Shown here: positions 1-5,620 of the stretch, in pieces
Layout: the number at the start of each line of letters is the position of its first letter
Position numbering within the stretch: position 1 is the stretch's first letter
DNA from: Oscillospiraceae bacterium
GTDB taxonomy: Bacteria; Bacillota; Clostridia; Oscillospirales; UBA929
Length of the DNA stretch: 6,510 nt
Direction: 5' to 3'
Assembly: GCA_031282535.1 (NCBI GenBank)
Contig: JAITDM010000139.1
Location: 1-6,510 of the forward strand
Program-made: the position numbers and the translations under genes
The notes under the pieces: model-generated
Told to the model about the DNA's origin: nothing
The model's database searches: none
What the model saw: the letters and a program-made list of their open reading frames with translations, nothing else

Positions 1-3000
1 TGGTAATCAATCTCAAAGCACTGGCCGCGCTGGCCTCCGGAAGTGTCTTTGCCGTATGTGCCGGTGTACATCACGACTCCATTCACCAAAAATGCAAGCG
101 TGACGTCGCCGCCCCAGACGGAGGAATATACCTTCAGGTTGTGCGGCTTGCTGCTGCGGTATGGCAGCGTAAACTCGTACCCGGCGCCAAGCCCGCGCAC
201 TTGTATGCCGTACCGGCTTCTGGGAACCGATCCGGGAGCGGCATCCGAGTAAGCAAACGAGAACGGCGCGTCGGTAATCGGGCCGCTTGTCGCCCCGATC
301 GCCCGAATCTCTTGAATCACCGGCGCCGGAATGTCTTTTCTGGCGTAGCTGCCGATGCTGCCACTGTTAAACTGCGCCCAGTCAACGCTTCCCTCTTCCG
401 TGAGGTTCACGGTCCCTGACGTGCCCGTCATTTTGCCCGACACCTTCGCGGCGCTTTCCGGCCGGACAGTTACCGTGACCGTATACGTCCTTATGGAGCC
501 ATCCGCCGCCGTCACCCGGTAGTCCACCGGGCTGGTGAAATCAATGACCGCGCCGGAGGGCGGATTGATTGACGCGCCGGTATGCACAATCTCCGGAGTG
601 AGATTCGTAACGTCCGTCCCGAAAGGAAGGGCCGCTTTGATCGTTCCGGCTTCGTCGTCAATTCTTCCGGCGACGCCGTTCAGCGTAAAGGCAGTGATTT
701 TTTTGCCGTCATCGTTGGCGTCGCTTACTTTCAGCACGACGACGCCGTGGGCGGGAACCGCTGCGGTGTAAGAGGCGCCCACGTCCAAATCTTCATGCGC
801 CCACAAATCCCTGACGACGACATCGTCGGAGAGCCCGATTTCATCAAAATTGACCGTGATATCAAGCGGCGACGTCCCTCTGTTTAAAAGCGCCACGGCT
901 TTGGTCAACGACCCGGCGCGGCCAAGATCCTTGACCCAAATCTGGGCGTCTCCCGTGGTCTTTGCGAGGGTCGCCTGCAAACACGCCGGGTCCTGATTCA
1001 GGGCGATCAGCTCTCTGTTGGTCACGATGTCGAGGGTCTGCTGCGAAATTTTCGTCAGGTCGTTGCCCAGCATAAGAGGACTGGACATCATGCACCACAT
1101 GGTGAAATGGGTTTTATCCTCCTCATATGTCATGCCGTTGCCCACCTGCATCATGTCCAGGTCGTTCACATGTCCCGGCCCGTGATATTGGGCGAGGTTC
1201 GTGACCCGATCGACCTGATACATCACCGAGGAAAAGTTCGCGCCAAGATCGCTGCCGACCCGCCATGAATCGGCGATGTCCACAACCCACTCCCCCGGGA
1301 ACTGCCACCGGCAGACGTTGTATACCTTGTACTTTCCGGTTTCGTTTCTGATGTCCTCTATGATGTTCCCGATTTTCGTGTATTGCGTCTGCTCGCTGAG
1401 GCCCATCCGCTGTCCGCCGCACCAGTCCACCTTGATGAAATCGTAGCCCCAGTCAATCAGATACATCCGCAGGTCCTGCTCTTCGTGGCCGTACAGGCCG
1501 ACGTCGTCTCCATATGTCCCCACGTCGCCGCGGTCATATATCGAAGCGCATGTGGCGACACCGGCGTCCGTGTAAATGCCGGCGCTGAGGCCCTTCTCGT
1601 GGGCCATATCCGCAAACATCCCCATTCCGTTGGGGAATTTGGTGGGATGCGTGCGTACCACGCCGTCGGACCCGCGTCCTCCGAAGTAGCCGTCGTCAAT
1701 GTTAAAGAACGTATAGCCCGCATCCGCCAGCCCCGTGCTCACCAGCGCGTTCATCTGTTTGATCAGTTCCGCCTCGTTGATTTTGGCTCTGTACAGGTTC
1801 CACGACGCCCAGCCCATGATCGGCGTCAGCCTCTTCTGGGGCGGCCCGCTGACTTTGCCCTTGAATTGAATGAAGGCGTCGTTCAGGGGTTTGTACGCCG
1901 TGTGAATGTCGTCGGCGCTTCCGGTCAATGCGGTTTCGGCCGCCTGTATCTCAAGCGTAAACGCGTCTATATCCGCCTGAGAGATATTCTCGCTGCCCAG
2001 GGATTCTGCCAAAAATTCGCTTGCCGCCGCTATGAGGCTTTCAAGCTGGCCTTTTGAGTAGCGGATGTAGCTGTTCCAAAATGCGGCCAGCGCGTCGTCT
2101 ATGGCGCTCTTCGCCAGCAGGAAACTTTCCGCGTTTATGGCGCTCTTGATGGCCGCTTCGGCCGCATCCCGGGCGGTGCGGGGATATTGACCGGGGGCAG
2201 TGCCTATCGCGGCGGAATCCAATTCGGCGAGGGCGTCTCTGACAGAATCCCATTTTAAGGAAGACTCCTCGTCATACGGGACCTCAATGCTGATCAGTCC
2301 CGCCGTGCAGTAAGCCGCGGGGGCCTGGGACAGCAGCAGTACATACCGCGCGTCCACGGCGGCCTCGAATACGACTCTCTTCTCGTCAGCGTCAGTCGTC
2401 CACGTCAGCGGGCCGGCCACCTGCGCAAAGGCCGAACCGTCGGCACTTACGTAAACCCTCGCGCTGGTTGAGCGCCCGTTCGCTCCGTTTTGCCGCGGGA
2501 GGTAGCGAAGGCCGGCGACTTTCGTGACGGCTCCGAGATCGATCTGGATCCAGTGCCCGTTCTCAACGTTCGCCTTCCCATAGATCGTTCCGACTCCGTT
2601 CGCGTGCAGCGTGTTGTCGTTGGCGCCGCTGCGCCAGGACGTGTGCCAGAAGGTATTGGTTTTCCCGTCCACGGCGTTCGACGCGGGCGCGGACTCGTTT
2701 ACGGTCTCTTCCGTGCAGGCGGAAGCCGTCATCAGGAAGAACGGATAATCCATAAAAACCGAAGTCTCCGGAGGAGGCTCCGCAACCTCGCCGGACAGGG
2801 TGATCGCCTGCAAGCAATGGCTCGCCCCGCCCCACTGCGTATCGCGGTTCAGCGAGCAGAACAGCCTGACACTGACTTTGTCCGACGGGTCGATCAACTG
2901 ATAGTCGATGTCAAAGCATTGGCCGGTCTGTCCGGAGGACGTGTCCTTGCCATACGTGCCAGTGTACAGCACCGTTCCGTTCACAATGAATTCCAGCGTG

Positions 3001-3485
3001 ATGTCCCCGGCCCATACGGATGAGTACACTTTCAGGTTCTGCGGCTTGGTATTGCGGTAAGGGATCGTGAACGAATACTCGCTGTCGAGACCCCGCATTT
3101 GGACACCGGTTCTGTTTGCCGGGTTCGACCCCGGTGCGGCGTCCGAGAAGCTGAACGAGAACGGGCAGTCATTCACCGGGCCGCTGGTTGTTCTGTTGGC
3201 CTTGATGTCCTGTATCACTCGTTCGGATATATTCTTTCTCGCGTAACTGCCCATGCTGCCGCTGTTGAACTGCACCCAGTCGACAGAGCCCTCTTCCGTG
3301 AGATTGACCGTCCCCGTCTTCACTGTCATCTGGCCGGAAACATACAGTTCACCCGGTTCCGGAGCGGCCAAGACTGTCTCCCGCACCGGCAGGCATGACA
3401 GAAGAAGAACGGCGCTCATGAAGAGCGATATGTACCTCTTCTTGCTCATGATAACCGTCAGTGCGCGCGCTGTGATTGTTTTCAT
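1..3485 (-). CDS. Secreted multidomain GH27 alpha-galactosidase-like glycosidase (C-terminus outside window)
   Basis: The frame is open from ATG at 3485 to the left edge (1161 full codons, no stop). Residues 1-41 are a signal peptide: KKR at 15-17, hydrophobic 19-32, VLAA site at 38-41. Residues 49 to about 235 are an unnamed beta-rich domain. About 250-402 is an F5/8 type C/CBM32-like domain (AVDGKTNTFWHT, HWIQIDLG), probably carbohydrate-binding. About 408-540 is helical and Ala/Glu-rich, FIVAR-like. About 555-835 is the GH27 barrel: GWASWN at 558-563, IDDGY with D597/D598, GHEEQD at 666-671, nucleophile D687 in KVDWCGG, acid/base D746 in WRVGSD, SSPLMLGNDL. About 840-920 is the C-terminal beta domain, about 925-1008 is DUF5018/cadherin-like, and a second copy of the first domain starts at 1015. 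The family hydrolyses alpha-galactosides or related sugars by a retaining mechanism, here presumably outside the cell or on its surface. Family call is firm; substrate is not, since the recognition Glu is Arg726. The start was chosen over Met13 because only it has a Shine-Dalgarno site. Confidence 0.93.
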   Translation of the reverse strand, partial: MKTITARALTVIMSKKRYISLFMSAVLLLSCLPVRETVLAAPEPGELYVSGQMTVKTGTVNLTEEGSVDWVQFNSGSMGSYARKNISERVIQDIKANRTTSGPVNDCPFSFSFSDAAPGSNPANRTGVQMRGLDSEYSFTIPYRNTKPQNLKVYSSVWAGDITLEFIVNGTVLYTGTYGKDTSSGQTGQCFDIDYQLIDPSDKVSVRLFCSLNRDTQWGGASHCLQAITLSGEVAEPPPETSVFMDYPFFLMTASACTEETVNESAPASNAVDGKTNTFWHTSWRSGANDNTLHANGVGTIYGKANVENGHWIQIDLGAVTKVAGLRYLPRQNGANGRSTSARVYVSADGSAFAQVAGPLTWTTDADEKRVVFEAAVDARYVLLLSQAPAAYCTAGLISIEVPYDEESSLKWDSVRDALAELDSAAIGTAPGQYPRTARDAAEAAIKSAINAESFLLAKSAIDDALAAFWNSYIRYSKGQLESLIAAASEFLAESLGSENISQADIDAFTLEIQAAETALTGSADDIHTAYKPLNDAFIQFKGKVSGPPQKRLTPIMGWASWNLYRAKINEAELIKQMNALVSTGLADAGYTFFNIDDGYFGGRGSDGVVRTHPTKFPNGMGMFADMAHEKGLSAGIYTDAGVATCASIYDRGDVGTYGDDVGLYGHEEQDLRMYLIDWGYDFIKVDWCGGQRMGLSEQTQYTKIGNIIEDIRNETGKYKVYNVCRWQFPGEWVVDIADSWRVGSDLGANFSSVMYQVDRVTNLAQYHGPGHVNDLDMMQVGNGMTYEEDKTHFTMWCMMSSPLMLGNDLTKISQQTLDIVTNRELIALNQDPACLQATLAKTTGDAQIWVKDLGRAGSLTKAVALLNRGTSPLDITVNFDEIGLSDDVVVRDLWAHEDLDVGASYTAAVPAHGVVVLKVSDANDDGKKITAFTLNGVAGRIDDEAGTIKAALPFGTDVTNLTPEIVHTGASINPPSGAVIDFTSPVDYRVTAADGSIRTYTVTVTVRPESAAKVSGKMTGTSGTVNLTEEGSVDWAQFNSGSIGSYARKDIPAPVIQEIRAIGATSGPITDAPFSFAYSDAAPGSVPRSRYGIQVRGLGAGYEFTLPYRSSKPHNLKVYSSVWGGDVTLAFLVNGVVMYTGTYGKDTSGGQRGQCFEIDY
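3..443 (-). repeat. Coding repeat copy 2: C-terminal copy of the unnamed domain (residues 1015-1161, continues outside)
   Basis: Second copy of the domain at 2901-3341, in the same gene and orientation, separated from it by the F5/8C, helical, GH27 and DUF5018-like modules. It begins VSGKM and repeats NLTEEGSVDW, SYARK, SDAAPGS, NLKVYSSVW and YTGTYGKDTS in the same register. The copies differ mostly at third codon positions and at conservative residues, so this is an older intragenic duplication and not a recent one. The copy is cut by the window edge. Confidence 0.88.
2901..3341 (-). repeat. Coding repeat copy 1: N-terminal unnamed beta-rich domain (residues 49-195)
   Basis: This segment of the glycosidase gene encodes a domain starting VSGQM and carrying the motif NLTEEGSVDW, then YARK, SDAAPGS, LKVYSSVW and YTGTYGKDTS. 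It aligns without any gap to the segment at 3-443; by hand count 104 of 147 residues are identical. The domain itself runs on to about residue 235 (ending near ITLSGEV). The pattern resembles a domain attached to other Gram-positive glycosidases, but I cannot name the family. A sugar-binding or spacer role is an inference from its position flanking the catalytic core. Confidence 0.88.
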
Positions 3486-3491
3486 ACGCAA

Positions 3492-3504
3492 CCTCAATCC
3501 TCCC
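3492..3504 (-). promoter_or_regulatory. Shine-Dalgarno region of the GH27 gene
   Basis: Read on the minus strand, GGGAGG (3499-3504) and GAGG (3492-3495) lie 13 and 6 nt before the ATG at 3485. The second in-frame ATG at 3449 has no purine-rich site before it, so this element decides the start. Confidence 0.75.
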
Positions 3505-3519
3505 AATCATATTTCATGA

Positions 3520-3544
3520 CATCCCGGCGTTTTACGCCGGGATG
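3520..3544 (-). promoter_or_regulatory. 5'-leader hairpin upstream of the GH27 gene
   Basis: A perfect 10-bp stem (CATCCCGGCG paired with CGCCGGGATG) closes a 5-nt loop, 35 nt before the start codon. No T run follows in either direction, so it does not look like an intrinsic terminator. Its place in the untranslated leader, just before the Shine-Dalgarno site, suggests an effect on mRNA stability or translation, which is inference. Confidence 0.6.
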
Positions 3545-3738
3545 CCGCACGGAAATGCCTCCGCAAAGGACCTCTATCCGCCCCAACCCCTCCTCCTGCA
3601 TACGAACTTGCACATCTGCGTTCCCCATATCTCCTTTACGGCACGTCCTATCCTGCACAAACGCACCGGAACTGCGCCAAAACACACCCCTGCAAAAGGC
3701 ATATTTTTCAAAAACGTAGCACAAGCGTAGACATTTTT

Positions 3739-3767
3739 ATTATACTGCATACAATGCGCAAAGTCAA
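3739..3767 (-). promoter_or_regulatory. Sigma-A type promoter for the GH27 gene
   Basis: On the minus strand, TTGACT (3762-3767) is followed after exactly 17 bp by a perfect TATAAT (3739-3744). Transcription should begin near 3732, giving an untranslated leader of about 245 nt before the ATG at 3485. The flanking DNA is AT-rich compared with the genes on either side. Confidence 0.85.
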
Positions 3768-3901
3768 GAGACGGATGAAGTAATTTTTATCTATTTTAGC
3801 CAAGTCCAATGGAAGACAGACATTGACAGGATTCCTCCGGTTTTGCAGCGCTTCTACGCATGCAGCGATGTGTTGAAAAATCTGATCTGCTAGCATGTTT
3901 T

Positions 3902-3943
3902 GGCCCCATAGATGGAAAAGTTTTCCATCTATGGGGCCTTTTT
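3902..3943 (+). terminator. Perfect 18-bp hairpin with T run, intrinsic-terminator-like
   Basis: The arms 3902-3919 and 3921-3938 are exact reverse complements around a single central G at 3920, and the right arm is followed directly by five Ts (3939-3943). On the plus strand this is a textbook intrinsic terminator shape, with a GC-rich base and an AT-rich tip. On the minus strand the stem is followed by AAAACA, so termination in that direction is not expected. No plus-strand gene lies upstream in the window. It may therefore insulate the operon promoter, end a small or antisense RNA, or be the relic of a lost gene. Confidence 0.75.
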
Positions 3944-3965
3944 GTGCTGTTGTGTCGCTCCCCAC

Positions 3966-3994
3966 TTGACAAACGGCCCGGTTTGCGGTATGCT
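3966..3994 (+). promoter_or_regulatory. Sigma-A type promoter for the nitrogenase-like operon
   Basis: A perfect TTGACA (3966-3971) is followed after 17 bp by TATGCT (3989-3994), which matches the consensus -10 at four of six positions including the TA at its start and the final T. The predicted start of transcription is near 4001, leaving a leader of about 105 nt. The element lies just downstream of the terminator-like hairpin. No sigma-54 (GG-N10-GC) nif-type promoter was noticed here. Confidence 0.8.
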
Positions 3995-4014
3995 GGAGCA
4001 AGACGGTATTTTAA

Positions 4015-4033
4015 ACATATATGCATACTATGT
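4015..4033 (+). promoter_or_regulatory. Imperfect palindrome just after the predicted transcription start, possible operator
   Basis: ACATA at 4015-4019 and TATGT at 4029-4033 form an inverted repeat around an AT-rich core that itself contains the palindrome TATGCATA. It would sit about 14 to 32 nt into the transcript, a suitable place for a repressor to block elongation. Short AT-rich inverted repeats also arise by chance, so this is a weak call. Confidence 0.3.
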
Positions 4034-4043
4034 AATCAACCTT

Positions 4044-4076
4044 CCGCCGCCGGGCGCCGCACCGGGCACGCGGCGG
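4044..4076 (+). promoter_or_regulatory. GC-rich leader hairpin upstream of the NifD-like gene
   Basis: CCGCCGC (4044-4050) pairs with GCGGCGG (4070-4076) across a GC-rich 19-nt loop, and the structure ends 14 nt before the GAGGAGG ribosome site (4091-4097). No T run follows, so it is not a terminator. It could modulate translation of the first gene, but no known riboswitch class was recognised. Confidence 0.4.
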
Positions 4077-4107
4077 CGAGAAGCGCCCAAGAGGAGGTTT
4101 TCCGCTT

Positions 4108-5544
4108 ATGGCAGGTCGGGGGCTCAACCGGGAGGGCCGGCACAACACGTACTACGGGGACGCCGGCGCCTTTTGCGAGATGGACAGCAAGTTTCGGGCC
4201 GGGTGTATGCAAAACGTCAACCGCTCGTTCATGCAGGCGCAGCAGTGCCCGCTCGTGACAGCCGTGCGCGTCATGCAGTCCATCAGCAACTCCGTGATCA
4301 TCGCCCACTCGCCGCTCGGCTGCGCCGGCGGTATGGCGATGGAGAACAGCAACGTCAAACTGTACCGCACCATGACCGGGGCGCCGCACGAAAACAGCCG
4401 GATCCTCTCGACCAACCTGGACGAACGCGACGTCATCATGGGCGGAGAGGACAAACTCCGGCGGGCCATCGAAGAGGCGGTCCGGCGCTACGACCCGGAG
4501 GTCATCTCGATCATGATGTCCTGCGCCTCCGGCATCATCGGGGACGACGTGGAGGCGGTGGTCGAGGAGATGCAGCCGGGCCTGAGGGCCGTGCTGGTCC
4601 CGGTCTTCTGCGAGGGATTCCGCTCCAAGATCCCGATCACGGGCAGCGACGTGGCCTTCCACGGCATCCAGAAATATCTCTTCCGGGACATCCACCCGGT
4701 GCGGCAGGACAATCTGGTCAACGTGATCATCCTGCCCACCTGCGGCGCCCTGGACCGGGCCTACCTAGCCGAGATGCTGGCGGCCCTGGGGCTGGAGGCA
4801 AATTTTCTGCCCTTTGCCGGCTCGCTGGCGGACTTCCGGCGCATGGCGTCCGCCCGGGTCTCCACCTCCATCTGCTCGGCGTTCGCGGACGACCTGCTCG
4901 CCTATCTGTGGCAGACCTACGACATCCCCTACACCCGCTTCGTGCTGCCCATCGGCTCGGAGGAGACGGACGAGTGGCTGCGCGGCATCGCCCGAGAGGT
5001 GGGCCGGGAGGCCGAAGCCGAGGCGTACCTCGCGCAGGAGCGGGCCCGGTACATGCCGAAGGTCCAAGAGATCCGCCGGCGCATCCAGGGAAAACGGGTC
5101 GTGATCACGACCAACCTGATGCGCAGCCTCTCCAACGTGGCGCTGGCCCGCGACTTCGGGTTTGAGGTGGCCGCGGTGCAGACGGCCCTCTACGACGATT
5201 TTTTGAGCGACGAGCTCGCCAAACTGTCGGACACCTTCGGCGCCGAGACCCTGCTCACGCTGAACGGCGCACAGGCCTATGAGCAGGCCAATCTCATCCA
5301 AAAGCTGGACGCGGACCTCTTCCTCGGCATGGGCGTCGACCAGGCGCGCCGCCAAGGGGTCCCCGCCGTGTTTCAGGTGGACCGCAAAAGCGTGACCTTC
5401 GGCTACCGGGGCCTCGCGGCGCTGGCCATCAAACTGGCCGACGCACTGGAAAATCCCAATTTTGTCAAAAAGCTGGCGGCGCACAAAAAGCTCCCCTACC
5501 GGGACGCCTGGTACGCCGAAAACGCATTCAAGTACATCGTTTAA
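4108..5544 (+). CDS. Nitrogenase component 1-like protein, NifD-like alpha subunit (uncharacterised nitrogenase-like reductase)
   Basis: This 478-residue protein belongs to the nitrogenase component 1 family, whose members pair as alpha/beta subunits and take electrons from a NifH-type ATPase. Landmarks: QQCPL with C47, HSPLGC with C72, ERDVIMGGEDKL at 106-117, MSCASGIIGDD with C139, FCEGFRSK at 167-174, SICSAFADDL with C256, and GYRGLAAL near 432. C47, C72 and C139 match the NifD P-cluster cysteines (62, 88, 154) with near-identical spacing, and C256 matches cofactor ligand Cys275. NifD Arg96, Gln191, His195 and His442 align with N80, P176, S180 and F422, so N2 fixation is unlikely. NifE is an alternative, but NifN-type partners lack the full cysteine set that the next gene retains. 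Length is close to NifD. GAGGAGG lies 10 nt before the ATG. First gene of its operon. Probably cytoplasmic; substrate unknown. Confidence 0.9.
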   Translation: MAGRGLNREGRHNTYYGDAGAFCEMDSKFRAGCMQNVNRSFMQAQQCPLVTAVRVMQSISNSVIIAHSPLGCAGGMAMENSNVKLYRTMTGAPHENSRILSTNLDERDVIMGGEDKLRRAIEEAVRRYDPEVISIMMSCASGIIGDDVEAVVEEMQPGLRAVLVPVFCEGFRSKIPITGSDVAFHGIQKYLFRDIHPVRQDNLVNVIILPTCGALDRAYLAEMLAALGLEANFLPFAGSLADFRRMASARVSTSICSAFADDLLAYLWQTYDIPYTRFVLPIGSEETDEWLRGIAREVGREAEAEAYLAQERARYMPKVQEIRRRIQGKRVVITTNLMRSLSNVALARDFGFEVAAVQTALYDDFLSDELAKLSDTFGAETLLTLNGAQAYEQANLIQKLDADLFLGMGVDQARRQGVPAVFQVDRKSVTFGYRGLAALAIKLADALENPNFVKKLAAHKKLPYRDAWYAENAFKYIV

Positions 5545-5546
5545 GT

Positions 5547-5564
5547 GTCAGAAATGCGTCTGAC
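5547..5564 (+). promoter_or_regulatory. Small intercistronic hairpin
   Basis: GTCAGA (5547-5552) pairs with TCTGAC (5559-5564) across a 6-nt loop, beginning 3 nt after the TAA of the alpha-like gene. There is no T run, so transcription should continue into the beta-like gene. It may mark an mRNA processing or stability point in the 76-nt spacer, or be incidental. Confidence 0.3.
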
Positions 5565-5620
5565 GACGGCCGCACCGACGGTCTCGTCAGCGCAAACCGG
5601 CAGCGGAGAGAGGGACGACC

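Larger units (their letters stand above)
3486..4107. other. Divergent intergenic region between glycosidase and nitrogenase-like operon
   Basis: This 622-bp stretch has no convincing protein-coding gene. From left to right it holds the GH27 leader with its hairpin, the GH27 promoter, a stretch at about 3768-3901 in which I see no defined element, the long hairpin with T run, and the plus-strand promoter and leader of the nitrogenase-like operon. The middle is clearly more AT-rich than the flanking genes, as expected for a regulatory spacer. The two promoters point away from each other, with the long hairpin between them. Confidence 0.8.

Noticed and set aside
1383..2057. 224-codon plus-strand frame inside the glycosidase gene
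   Set aside because: It is antisense to the GH27 catalytic domain, which carries intact catalytic motifs. The plus-strand product shows no family resemblance.
3845..3856. Possible catabolite-responsive (cre) site upstream of the GH27 promoter, with core AGCGCT
   Set aside because: Only the central AAGCGCT-like core fits; several outer consensus positions are wrong, and it lies about 80 bp upstream of the -35 box.
3823..3860. TTGACA on the plus strand as a promoter for a small RNA ending at the hairpin
   Set aside because: No acceptable -10 box lies 16-18 bp downstream; the nearest TA-containing hexamer is 26 bp away.
3708..4001. 97-codon minus-strand frame crossing the intergenic hairpin; the part from 3898 down reads rather protein-like (MLADQIFQHIAACVEALQNR)
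   Set aside because: It has no ribosome site, runs through both the palindrome and the strong GH27 promoter, and matches no family I know. A decayed gene remnant cannot be excluded, but the sequence does not support calling one.
3912..5165. 417-codon plus-strand frame overlapping the NifD-like gene
   Set aside because: It starts inside the terminator-like hairpin, lacks a ribosome site, and its product is a low-complexity Arg/Gly/Pro-rich string typical of an off-frame reading of GC-rich DNA. The frame at 4108-5544 has clear family motifs.
4036..5484. Two long minus-strand frames (219 and 239 codons) antisense to the NifD-like gene
   Set aside because: Same cause: antisense open frames opposite a GC-rich coding sequence, with His/Asp/Arg-rich products and no ribosome sites.
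4108..5544. Calling the gene nifD or nifE outright
   Set aside because: Several residues needed for FeMo-cofactor binding and N2 reduction are missing, and its partner keeps a cysteine set unlike NifN, so a specific nif symbol would overstate the evidence.
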